Below the pieces are notes generated by a model that saw nothing but the letters and a program-made list of their open reading frames with translations, ran no database searches and was not told the DNA's origin. Of a stretch of 64,000 bases of DNA, positions 50,851-62,090 are shown one piece after another (within the stretch, counting starts at the first letter, position 1; each line of letters starts with the position of its first letter). Origin of the DNA: Excoecaria cochinchinensis (taxonomy: Eukaryota > Streptophyta > Magnoliopsida > Malpighiales > Euphorbiaceae); NCBI GenBank assembly GCA_947683425.1, contig CANTUQ010000050.1, positions 12,330,501 through 12,394,500 of the forward strand, written 5' to 3'. The translations under genes were made by a program, and so were the position numbers.

Positions 50851-51263
50851 TTCTATTGTCTCTGAATTTGTACTTTTAATTCCATTGAGAAATTATTTGG
50901 CAAAAATTACTATTTGTTAATCAAATGCTATAAAATTAAAGATTAAAAATTTAGAAAAATATGAATATTTCAGCTATTTTACTTTTATGAGTTTCTTCTA
51001 TTGAGACACTCAATTCTCAATTTTATCATTTGATGTATAAAATTGTTGGGCTAGAAGAACTTGAGTTCGACAAGGAATGAAATTGAATCCTTTGGTATAT
51101 ATATATATACATATGGAGAAAAGGGGTCTTAAGTTGGTCTGATTTAATCCTTATTGAGTTCACTTTTATAATACCATTTAGCTGAGATGCCAAATATATT
51201 ATATATGAAATCATTTGTTAGTTCAACTTTAATAAGAATGTTTTGGCCAATTATAGATTATTC

Positions 51264-51264
<1 letters not shown>

Positions 51265-51319
<55 letters not shown>
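51265..51319. repeat. AT dinucleotide microsatellite
   Basis: An uninterrupted (AT)n tract of about 27 units lies in the RLP pseudogene, in what may have been an intron or decayed linker between two LRR pieces. The tract is likely to vary in length between individuals. Confidence 0.95.
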
Positions 51320-51322
<3 letters not shown>

Positions 51323-51756
51323 GGTTTTCTTTCTCTTTTCTATCAAAATTAACAAAGTTGGAATATCTTGACATGTCTTTATATATCGAAAGTACCTTTC
51401 TAAGAGATAGTGGAAGGATGATATCTCTTAGAATATTAACATTGGCTAATTCTGGACTTAAGGGCACCATACTTGCCACTGAAGGTAACTTTCTTTTCGA
51501 ATAATGTAGACTCACTAAAAAATTTATGAAAAACTACATAAACAGTGCTAATGTTTGATTGGTTTTTAATAAAATGTTATTCTTTTTTTATTTCTTTTAC
51601 AGTTTTGAATCCTTATCTGCATTATTTATTTCAGTTGAACATTTTTGTTTGATTTTCATCAATTTTTGATGATATGGAGTTTTTAAAAAGATTAAAGCTA
51701 AATATTATACAAATAAATAATTTTCAGGTTTGTGCAAATTAAGACATTTGGAAGAG

Positions 51757-52274
51757 GGGTTGATTTCACTCACGGTCACTCAACTTATCACTTATCGTGC
51801 AAAAATAACCGACTTTTTTTTTTACTTAAATGTCACTGAACTTTTAAAATTTTTGCAAAAAAGTCATTTTGACCAGAATCCGGTGAGGACCCTCACCGGA
51901 TTGATGACATGGCATGCCACGTCAGAAACTACATGTCGTTTAACAATATCTACAACAAATGGTACATTTAAATCAATTTCACTCACAATCACTAAACTTA
52001 TCATTTATCGCGCAAAAGTAACCAATTTTCTTTTTTTTCTAACTTAAATGTTACTGAACTTCTAACATTTTTTTTCAAAAAAGTCATATATTTACTATTC
52101 GTTGCCATGTGTCATATGCCATGTCATCAATCCGGTAAGAGTTCTCGCCGGATTCCGGTCAACATGACTTTTTTGCAAAAATGTTAAAAGTTCAGTGACA
52201 TTTAAGTAAAAAAAAAAGTCGGTTACTTTTGTGCGATAAGTGATAAGTTGAGTGACTATGAGTGAAATTGACCT
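51757..52274 (+). mobile_element. Long-TIR MITE, copy B, opposite orientation, 10-bp TSD
   Basis: The target duplication tttggaagag lies at 51747-51756 and 52275-52284. Ends are GGGTTGATTTCACTCACGG and GAGTGAAATTGACCT. The order of the inner third arm and the two ccggattgatgacatggca palindromes is the reverse of copy A, so this is the same 0.51-kb family inserted the other way round. It splits the LRR codons TTTGGAAGAG of the RLP pseudogene. Confidence 0.88.
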
Positions 52275-53025
52275 TTTGGAAGAGCTAGATATAAGCTTTA
52301 ATCAACTCATTGGGATTTTTCCCACGTGCATTGGAAATTTAACATCTCTTAAATATTTGGATCTCTCTTGGAATCACTTTAATGGAAGCATATCTCCACT
52401 CAGGAGTCTTACATCCTTACAAGAGTTGATATTTTCAAGTAATCAATTCCATGCCCCAATCTCTCTAGAGCCATTTTTCAATCATTTAAAGCTCAAGTAT
52501 TTGGATGCTAAAATAATAGCCAAATATATAATGATGAGGAGATAGATATGCATAACTTCATCCCAAAGTTTCAATCAACGACTCTACTTATGTCTCATCC
52601 TAGAAATGGGGGAGCATTTCCTAAATTCTTATACCATCAAGATGAGTTAGAAGTAATTGATCTTTCAAATATTAAGTTGAAGGGAGAGTTTCCATATTGG
52701 TTGTTAGCGAATAACACAAAACTTTCAAGTCGTTCCTTAGCCAATACTTCTCTTTCGGGGCCTTTCCAATTGCCAAATGATTCTTCCAAGTATTTATTGA
52801 TAGCTTGGACATCTCTGATAATAAATTCAATGGTACCATACCAACAAATATTAGACAAGTTTTGCCAAATTTATATTATTTAAACTTGTCAGAAAATGGT
52901 TTCATGGGCAGCATTCCTTCATCATTTGCCAAAATCAGGGGTTTAACTTATCTAGTCTTATCTATCAATTAGCGCTTTGGTACAATACCTGAATTTGTAC
53001 ATTGTATGTTCCTCATTGTATCAAG

Positions 53026-54505
53026 GGTTTAATAGGCTAATTGCCCCTTCAACTTGTAATCAATTGCCAAGCCGTCTCTTTAACTTATACGTTTACCAGT
53101 TGAATACCTAAAATTGAATTTAATGGACATAATAAACACAAAATTGAAGTGGATCTAGTGCGTGAACTTCAATTGCCTGACATAGATGACACCTCATTTT
53201 GGACTAATAATAAAATGACACTTGGATTAAAAAAATAATTAACTTAAATTATAGATAAACCATTTTCTATCTCTCTCTTCCACCTCTCTCTCCCCCTTCT
53301 CTCTTCGGTGGTAGCTCCGGCATGCCATCGCAGTAACCACCCCATGCCGATGCCTCACCGCTCCGGCACCTACCAACCACCGTGCCTAAAGTCGTCTTCA
53401 TCATCCAGCCATTTTCCCCATCTTTGTAAATCTAGTGACAACGTAATGCCTCCAACATTAGCCACCATGCCAACAGTCAACGATTCATCACACCATTGGC
53501 GCACCGCTTTAGCACCCACCAACCACTGTGCTTAAAGATTCTTCTTTGATTAGAAGTAATATATTTTTTTCCTAATTTCTTTGATTAAAAGAAAAGAAAA
53601 GCTTCAGTTTTTAGGCTTTAATTATAAGATAGAATCTAATTCTGGCTTCTTCAACTTGTCAATTTTTAATTTTTTGTCTATCATAAGCTTGTTTTTGCTA
53701 TAACACAAATTTTGCTGCATATGGTAAGTATACAGTGTATGGATGCTTTGATGATTTTGATTTTTGGCTGTTATTTCTAATTTAACAAAGTTCTTTTATT
53801 TGTCGATGAAAATCTGGTTACTTTGTAGATTGATAACTTTCTTTACCTTTTCCAGCAAAAAATTTGGTACATCTCATTTTCCCATGTTGGATTTTTCATT
53901 TCTGGGTGAGGTTGTCGTCTGTTCATCTGCCTTATCTTTAACTTCTTCTGTATTTATTTCATTTTGTCTTAATTATGTCAGATACCACTTGTTTGTGGAG
54001 AATAATAATTGGCTTCCATAACACTTTTAAGGTCGATTTGTTTAAGGTTTTCAATTTGAATGGAAAATTTGATTTTGGTTTCATACTATTCATCACATTC
54101 AAGTGCTGAGTTTGTTACCTCCATATTTTTCGTCTTATGCTTCAGTGCTATGGGTTGTTTTGATTTCGTTATTATGATAATCAATTTGAGCGAAGTTGGT
54201 TTTGATGTATGTCGAGTTAAGGACGCTTGAAGAGGATATGTAGGGGAGGGTGTAGGAGGATCAATAGGGTGAGGGAGCTTAGAGAGGACTTTTTTTAAAA
54301 TGTTATTTTCATGTGCCTACAAAGCGTGAAATACATTGTTAATTGCCACATCAGCATTTTTTATATCACATGTGATGTCTAGTCAGCAAAAGAGGTTTAT
54401 TTTTGTTTAAATAATCAATTTTAGGTGTTCAACTGGTAAACTTATAAGTTAGAGAGGCAGCTTGGCAATTGATTACAAGTTGAAAGGCAATTAGCATATT
54501 AAGTC
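53026..54505. mobile_element. 1.48-kb long-TIR element with 10-bp TSD
   Basis: The duplication ttgtatcaag flanks it at 53016-53025 and 54506-54515. The arms are about 90 bp long and roughly 88 percent alike by eye: left GGTTTAATAGGCTAATTGCC, right (reverse complement) GACTTAATATGCTAATTGCC, both followed by cttgtaatcaattgccaag. The inside has no transposase. A GC-richer segment at 53270-53535, open on the plus strand (MVAPACHRSNHPMPMPHRSG), could be a captured host fragment. The TIR style and TSD fit a Mutator-like non-autonomous (possibly Pack-MULE) element. Confidence 0.88.
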
Positions 54506-55703
54506 TTGTATCAAGTGATTCTTTTACACAATAATTTTAAAGGCCAAATATTACATAAACAAGCTAATTTGAACTTGTTAACAGATTTACTATTAGATGG
54601 CAATCAATTCACAGGAAATATCCCAAATAGTTTGCTCAATTGTACTAATCTATCAACTTTGGATGTCAGCAATAACCATCTCTCTAGTAATGTTCCTGGA
54701 TGGGTGATGTCTCATCTTCAAGTGTTGGATCTTCAAATAATAGTTTCTCCAAATACATTCACTCTTACTTTTGCCCTTATGCTATCAGAGAAGTTTATTT
54801 GTCAAATAATCAACTACAAGGATCATTGGAGAATATATTTTACAATTGCTTTAAATTGATTATATTGGATCTTAACGATAACCATTTGACTAGGACTATT
54901 CCAAAATGGATTGGCAATTTGACAAATTTGAGATATACCCTTTTGAGCTTCAACCAACTTTAAGGTGCATTGCCAAATGAATTGTGCAATTTAGGCCAGT
55001 TAAGATTGGTTGATCTTTCCAATAATAATCTATCTGGTAGTGTTTTGTCTTGCTTACTATTTAGTAGCAAGTACATGCAATCGGAAGTTGTATACGACTG
55101 AGATTATCAATTACAAACTATGCCTGTTATGCAACGATCTTTGGACTTTACAACAAAAGGTATAAAATATGAGTTTTGAGGAAGGGTTCTCAAGTTGATC
55201 TTACATATATATCTCTCATGCTACAATTTTGGAGGTGAAATTCCTATTGAAATTGGAAACCTTAGCATTATCAAGGCCTTAAACTTCTCACAAAATAGCT
55301 TGACAGGGCCAATTCCACAATCATTTGCAAACTTGATGCAAATTGAGAGCTTGGATCTTTCTTACAATAACCTGAATGGGAAAATTCCTCCTCAGCTCAC
55401 TTAACTACACTTTGTATCAAAGGTCAGTGTTGCATATAACAATTTATCTGGCAAAACCCCAGAGATGGTCGGACAATTCACAACCTTTGACAAGAGTAAC
55501 TATGAAGGAAACTCTTTGCTTTGTGGACTTTCATTGCTGGAAAGTTGCCAAACAGAAGATTCTCGTACACATTCCGTTGAAGAAGAAGAAGAAGCTGGGT
55601 TCATTGAAATGATTGATTTCTATTTGAGTTTTTTTGTTTCATATATACGTGATAGTGTTGTTGAGCATAGGTGCAGTTTTGTATATAAATCCATATTGGA
55701 GGA

Positions 55704-57886
55704 CACTACAAGAAAATGTACAATTTCGTCGCTAAATAGCAATGGAAACGCAATTACGTTGCTATTTTGGTAGCAAATAATTCACTTTAGTGACAGAATG
55801 AAAATTCCATCTCTAAAAATGGCAGGACCAATTTTTCTCTATTTATAGCGAAAAAAATTAGTGACGGAACAAATATTCGTAGCTAAAATAGGCGCCAAAA
55901 AAATCCACCAAAATTTAGCAACAGAAGTGTATTGTCCTAAAAATAGCGATGAAACAATATGTCCATCACTAAAAGGCCCTTTGCGACGGAACATAAATGT
56001 CTGTTGCTTTGTTTAGCGACGGACATGTAAATATTGTCGCAAAAATAGCGACGGTATATATTGCCTGTCTCTAAATAGCGACGGGGTGAAGCTAACGTCG
56101 CTAAATAGCGACGTGGCTTGAATTGACTGTCTCTATTTAGCGATTGGAGCTATTCTCCCATTGCACATTGTGGTTTTCTTTTTCTATTTTTCATCTTTTG
56201 AAAAAGATTGGGTATGCTTTTAGCTAATGTTCTAAAAGTTATAATAAATTTTCTCTTGAATTTTTGAACTGGAAGTTTAAGGTGATGGACTGTTGTTATG
56301 GTGATGGACAATTCAAGCCTCAGGTCCTCAACTCTTTTAGGTCTTTTAAGATACTGTAAGTTAAAATGCATTTGGGAGTATATCTAATGTAAATTTGCTG
56401 AGATATGTGATGTTCACTTAGGATTTTCGTTACATGTTGGCTGACATTTTAAAACAAAGCAAAGTTGATTATTACTTTTACGACTATGGTTTCATTTAAG
56501 CATCTCTGTAAAGATAGGTCCATGTGTTGCATTTAAATATGTCTCTTATTTTCTTTGGAATTTATAATATAGGAACCAAGGAACCTCTAGATCTCATATA
56601 ATTAGACCTTGCATATGCAGGCTATAATTTATCAAATAGCGTAGGATGAACGTGGAAGACTCAAACCATTTAATGCTGGTATATACATATATAATTGGGT
56701 TGTTTTTGGCAGTTAGTAAATCTCACAAACATGCATTGGTTGCCATCTTTCCGATAATATGATGAGTTGAACAATTTGGACAAGTCAAATTTGGACAAGT
56801 TGAACATTGCTGTGTGCTATCAGGTGCAAGTCTAATTTCATTTTCTTCAATATATATATATATATATATAATGTTGTTGCTGAAATTTGATTGACTTTGC
56901 TCCTCTACTTTAAATAGGCACACAAGATGCTGTTGGTGGGTCTCATTCTCAGTTTGAAGATTTCTCAGTAATGGCTTCAAGTACTAATGAGGATGGATAA
57001 CTAAGAGTATGAGCTTACTATTCTACTTCTTTAACTGATCTTCCTGGAGGATAGTTAAAATGTGTGTCAACATGGTTTACTATACTAAATAAGTAAATAT
57101 TATTTATTTGCTTATTTATTTATTTGTTTCTGTAACAGGGTGATTTTCTGCTTATTGTTTTGAAGAGTTTAATATATAAGCAATTGGATCAAGGAACACC
57201 AAAGCTGAAAGTTATTTTTATGTCATTGGTGTACATACACGAGTGGGAAGTCAACCTTGCAACAGATTGAGTAAAGACTATTATGAACAGATTTTGTATT
57301 CTTTAAATTTTTATGTTTGTATCGATAATTAATTATTTTTGTTTATTTTCTTAGTAATTTACTGAAAATTTACTATTTGTAAAGCAATTTAGTTGATAAT
57401 TATTCATTATTGTTACATTTTTAATAAAATTTATTTATTTTAATTAATATATTTTTAATTTTATTATTTTTGTTAATTATAATTTTGATATTATTGATAA
57501 TTTTATTATTTAAAAATGGAAAAATTAAATTAAAATAAATAAGCATAAAAAGAAAAATTTTATAAATTTAACGACGGAATCGAATTTTCCATCATTAAAT
57601 AGTGACGGAAGGCAATTTCCGTCACTAAATTTAGGGACGGAATACATATGTTTGTCGCTATTTAGCTACGGAAACTTGGCTTCCGTCACTAAATTTAGTT
57701 ACAAAAAATATATATAGTTCCATTGCTAAAGTATCCGTTGCAATCTCCAATTAACCGTCTCCAAAATTGGACGGAAAATTTTCCGTCGCTATATTTAGAA
57801 ATGGACGAAATAGCGACAGAACTTCTCCGTTGCTATTTACGATTAGCGACGGAATTCCGTCGCTATTCTTGCAATTTCTTGTGGTG
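55704..57886. mobile_element. CACTA-like non-autonomous element in the RLP tail
   Basis: The left end CACTACAAGAAAATG and right end CAATTTCTTGTGGTG form the inverted terminus typical of CACTA elements. Both subterminal zones are packed with tagcgacgg / ccgtcgcta words in both orientations, the usual transposase-binding repeats. At 2183 bp it carries no recognisable transposase. A clean 3-bp TSD is not seen: the left flank is gga and the right flank gat, unless the right end is one base shorter, which gives gga on both sides. It interrupts the RLP coding sequence just after YINPYWR. Confidence 0.85.
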
Positions 57887-57924
57887 GATGGTTCTATTTT
57901 GTAGAAGCGAGCCTTAAAAATTGA

Positions 57925-60818
57925 TACTATTTTATAGAAGTGAGCCTTAAAAATTGATACTATTTTATAAAAGATATTATCCTTGCATTGAGAAAGATTA
58001 GAGCTTCGTAGTTTTGTGGTTATTTTGAAGTTATGGAGTGTGAGATTTGTGTACTTTGTGGTCTATGCAATGAGTTTAATGTTTGTAAGTTTGTCCCAAA
58101 TCTACTGATTGGGCCAATGCATGTATATTGTTTTTGCAGACATAATTCTTGCATATCTTTTTATTCAATCTTGTATATAAGTGATTTTACAGGGGCATGA
58201 TTCGGTGTTTAGGCGTAGATAAACATAAATTGTTTTTGCATAAAGCAATCGACAGTTAAACACATTAATTGTCATCTTTAGTTGGCTGTGGAGCTTAATG
58301 GTGCCTTGCATGAAATATATATGATATTGTAATCACATTTCTCCATCAATAGGTAATCATGAAAATTTTGAAAATTAAAGTATATATTGCAATAATTAAA
58401 AATGTGAGAAGTTTTGAGTTGTTTATTCAACGGAAAACTTTTTTTTTTCTTTTTGGTATTTGTGGTTTTATATTTTGAATCATGTGATTCATTTTTGAAA
58501 TCATAATCAAATTTCATAAGTAATTAGTAACTCTTTTATTTTTATTAGATTAAAAAACTAAAAGCTTAATACCTAAAATCTCTCTTTACTTGCATTTAGT
58601 TTTATTATTAATATTTATATTTTAACGACGTTTAATTTATCACTATATTTTAAAAAATTTAATAATTTGCTACCTAATTGAATAATATTGCTAATAATTT
58701 CAGTTAATGCTTTAGTGAATGACAATGGTACATAAATCATCTGCTATACTGAGCCTAGGAAAAGAAAATGTAAAAAAAAAAAAAGAAATAATAATTATCA
58801 TCATGTAAATTGTGGCTTGAAGTTTAATCAAAGTTGAATTATATTCTCTTTGAGAAATTGCATCAAACAATTGAAGCATACAATCCAAACACCATAAAAC
58901 CCATCAAAGCATATGCAAAGCAATCCACACGAAACAGCAATTCTTTCTTTGCCTTCCTCTAGTTTTTTTATCCAACAAAAATCTTTGCGGCCCTCAAAGT
59001 CGATTCAAGAGGGACAACGACTTTGATTGGATCATATGAAATGAGTTTAAAACAAAATTCAGAAACAAAAATAGAGGGGATTTTTTTATGAAGATGGAAG
59101 AAGATTGAGGAGGTTTATGCCATCATTTTGCTTCTTTAGGAAGGAGGCGGACGAGGAGGAGGAGGAGGCTGAGTTGACATCTTATTTGGCATAAGTGAGG
59201 CTCACATTAATGCGCAGTCACCAAATCGGTTAGTATTTAACGGATTTATTGGTAGAATTTCTTAATTAAAAAGAGATTAAAAAATGAGGCATGACAATGT
59301 AAACTTTCAGTGTTTTTAGAGTTTAGTGCAAACATTGAAAAATACCCTGTAATTCAGGGCAAAATTTGTAATGAACTCTTATTCTTATAACATATATAAA
59401 ATATTTAAACTTAATTATTTTATATTTGTTTCATATATTACATTATTTCATATCTACTTTTCATACATTAGTTTCCTTCTAATTTTTTTTTTACTTCCTT
59501 CCTCTCCTATCTCCTCTAATTGTTCTCTTAATTACATTATTAAATTACTATTTAGTTCTTATTTTAAATCACTATTGTCAAAATTTCCATTGAATCTCTT
59601 TATTTCTGATTTTCACCCTTTTTACACTTATAAATTTTCCACTTGCTATCTCTGTTTACTTTCCTTCACATGCTCAGCATATGACTTCTTATTTTATACT
59701 TTTAGTTTACATTTGTCAATTGTCATTTAACTTTACTATCTTGTTATTTATTTCTCAGTTTATTTTATTTTTGCTACTTTATCATGAATTATTAACCCAA
59801 TTCATCATTTTGCTTCTTTAATTCTTATTTTACTCTTAATTATATATTAATCTTTTATATATGCTTTCATTACATTGTTCTCTTTTCTCACTTTCACTTC
59901 TATTCTTGACTCTATTTATTCATTTATTTCTTTACTTATAATCACTAATTAGCTTTAATCATGTATTTTCTTGTACACTTACTACTTAATCCTTAAATTT
60001 CCAATTTTCATATAATGGTTTCATGCATATTTATCAATTATTAACTTTTAATTTTTATTTTCATTTTCTTTCCTACTTATCCTTTAACCCTCTTTTTCTT
60101 GTTCCCCATACTATCTATATATATATTAACCTGGTGGCCAAGTGGAGAATTTGAATAAGTATTCTCCTAATTGGCCACTAGGTTGATCATGTGAGTTTTC
60201 AACATTAAAATCATTCATCATTATTATACATTATTCAATATACATTCAGATTTTAAATATAATAATAATTACATATAAAAAATAAATAAATCACTTATTT
60301 TAAGCGAAATTCGACATAATAAAAAAAAGATTCAACAATCACGAATGTTGTAAACTAATTTTTTTCTCTTAACATTTTTTATGCAACAGATACTTGATAA
60401 AAAGTAAAAATACATTTTTTTATATATTTTTTTGTTTGCAATCTTAATTAGAATAAAGATAAAACTAATTTATATACCTTTTTAACTTTTAATCTAGTAC
60501 ATCAATCAAATGCTGATTTGAAGGTTAAAATTTAATATACTATTAAATAAAAAAAATTATAATTCTAAATTAATATGGATTTAATGTAAACAGAAATATA
60601 AACTAAATACACTTCTTATTCGGCCATACTTTTTACATTTTATCAGTTGACAGGATGTTTCGTCATTATATTTAATAGTATAACATAAGATCAACAAAGA
60701 TTAAATCTTATAAACCGTTAATATCATAAATAACTCACTACAATAAATTACATAATGCGGTTTATGACCGGTCATATATAGGATAGACATATACTCCTTT
60801 CTACATACCACTACCTTC
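57925..60818. other. AT-rich non-coding block between RLP and HRD3 duplicate
   Basis: A 33-bp tandem doublet (agccttaaaaattgatacta) lies at about 57909-57975. After that the sequence is A/T-rich with no gene. The frame at 59371-59730 is 119 codons of low-complexity Phe/Ser/Leu and is not a credible protein. A strong hairpin lies at 60128-60184. Confidence 0.5.
60128..60184. repeat. Perfect-looking hairpin, 23-24 nt arms, 10-nt loop
   Basis: The left arm 60128-60150 (aacctggtggccaagt + ggagaat) pairs with the right arm 60161-60184 (attctcct + aattggccactaggtt). One mismatch and a 1-nt bulge break the stem. It may be a tiny foldback element or a small-RNA precursor-like structure; no flanking duplication was found. 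Confidence 0.6.
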
Positions 60819-60911
60819 AAAACTTATTATGTTAGGCTCATAAGTACAAGTTGTATAGTTCCTCAAAAACTTATTATGTTAGGCTCACAAGTACAAGTTG
60901 TATAGTTCCTC
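60819..60911. repeat. 47-bp tandem doublet at the end of the HRD3 duplicate
   Basis: Two units (60819-60864 and 60865-60911) share cttattatgttaggctca and end tatagttcctc. The last 11 bases of the second unit are the first bases homologous to HRD3 exon 5 (39471 region), so the doublet sits exactly at the edge of the duplicated segment. Confidence 0.8.
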
Positions 60912-60960
60912 TGTGCCAACAAGCTTGCATGATCAACCTCTAAGGCTTGATCATAATAAC

Positions 60961-61428
60961 TGATAACTCAGCAAATATCATTTGCTCTAAGACCCATCAT
61001 GTCGGCCCATTTAAACTGGCAAGGCCCAAAGTCCATCAGCTAAAGGTATCAGACACGAGCTCCTAGGCAGCACACATGCCCGATCGGCTGATGTGACCGC
61101 CAGTCCCATCAGCCGCCTGACACAAGGCAACGCCCATGCTTACCACCTGCTCCCTGTCATGTCGCCGGATACCTACTCTGACGGCCAGTAATCACTCCCC
61201 AGACACTCAAGTGCCCCTCAACGATCTCATATAAATAGTACAGCCAACGATGGCACCAGGTATTGAATTCACACCATTATCTCTCTAAAGCACATTATCT
61301 CTCTAAGCTACTAACTTAAGCTTCGGAGTGCTCACGCCTGGTTCGACCGGGCTCTTCTCAGTGCAGGGTTATCTCATCCGATCGGATCGACCTCTCTCCT
61401 ACAGATAAAGACATTTTCGGATTTATCA
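60961..61428 (+). mobile_element. Solo LTR with 5-bp TSD inside HRD3-duplicate exon 5
   Basis: The 468-bp element starts TGATAACTCAG and ends CGGATTTATCA (TG...CA with TGATAA/TTATCA ends). It is flanked by ataac at 60956-60960 and 61429-61433. The parent HRD3 sequence has one uninterrupted cataataacgtttgg at 39541. A TATA-like catataaatag (about 61229) and the block cttaagcttcggagtgctca (about 61315) are typical of gypsy LTRs. No internal region remains, so it is a solo LTR left by recombination. Its layout resembles the LTR at 49398-49927. Confidence 0.92.
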
Positions 61429-62032
61429 ATAACGTTTGGCAAGGTGGAGATCAAATGGAAGTCCTTGACCATGTTCATGCATGTAACCAAGGTTGAACAT
61501 GGCTTGTGCATTAGATTGAGATTTGGCATGCATGTAAGCTTCTGCAGCACGTTCATAGTTTTTCTCAGTACCCTACGCAGAGCAGAATAAGAGACAGATT
61601 AAGTGAAAATATAAAAAAAAAAAAAAATACAGAGAGAGAATAGAATGGATAATACCAACGACTGCCAGACTGAACATAACATACCCGACCATAATAATAT
61701 GCATCACCAATAAGCAAAGCAGCATCTTCGTTGCCCTGTTCAGAAGCTTGCCACCACAACGAATGTGCACGCTGATGCCTTTCTGCATCTGTACAAAATC
61801 CAGATTCGCCAATGCACATGCTACGTTCCCCATATTTATCAAGAATCCATGCAGCATTACTTTGTGCAATCTCATAACCCAGCTCAGCCATTCTTGAATA
61901 TAATAGGAAAGCCTTGCCCACGTCACCTTTCAGGTATGATTCCAGAGCCCATCTTGACAAGGTACTCCATGGTCCCCTTTCTGCAACTAGTTTGTAAAGT
62001 GCAGTAGCCTGGAACGAAGGGAGACATTAAAA

Positions 62033-62033
<1 letters not shown>

Positions 62034-62088
<55 letters not shown>
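62034..62088. repeat. AAT/ATT trinucleotide microsatellite in HRD3-duplicate intron 3
   Basis: About 17 AAT units stand here, while the parent locus at 40157-40200 has only four followed by degenerate aaat units. The copy has therefore expanded since duplication, or the parent has contracted. Confidence 0.9.

Positions 62089-62090
<2 letters not shown>

Larger units (their letters stand above)
50105..57924 (+). pseudogene. LRR receptor-like protein (RLP) pseudogene
   Basis: Pieces of one plus-strand RLP occur in order. They are early LRRs at about 50105-50250 (YYLDLSGNNFNN) and 51340-51485 (LTKLEYLDMS); LRRs at 52275-53020 (LEELDISFNQLIGIFPTCIG); LRRs at 54516-55070 (LLLDGNQFTGNIPNSLLNCT); the C-terminal LRRs at 55195-55404 (GGEIPIEIGNLSIIKALNFS); the cap SNYEGNSLLCGLSL; an acidic linker; a membrane-like segment (DFYLSFFVSYI); and the tail YINPYWR just before 55704, which resumes after an insertion as WFYFVEASLKN ending at 57924. 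RLPs are cell-surface immune or developmental receptors. The gene is dead: several internal stops and frameshifts, and four transposons (50338-50850, 51757-52274, 53026-54505, 55704-57886). No signal peptide or start is visible near 50.1 kb, so the 5' end is lost. Confidence 0.9.

Noticed and set aside
51250..51330. Long run of AT repeats as a possible origin or array
   Set aside because: A plain dinucleotide microsatellite; there are no spacers, so it is not a CRISPR-like or replication array.
59371..59730. 119-codon plus-strand ORF
   Set aside because: Low-complexity Phe/Ser/Leu/Tyr translation of T-rich DNA, with no domain, no splice partners and no conserved motif.
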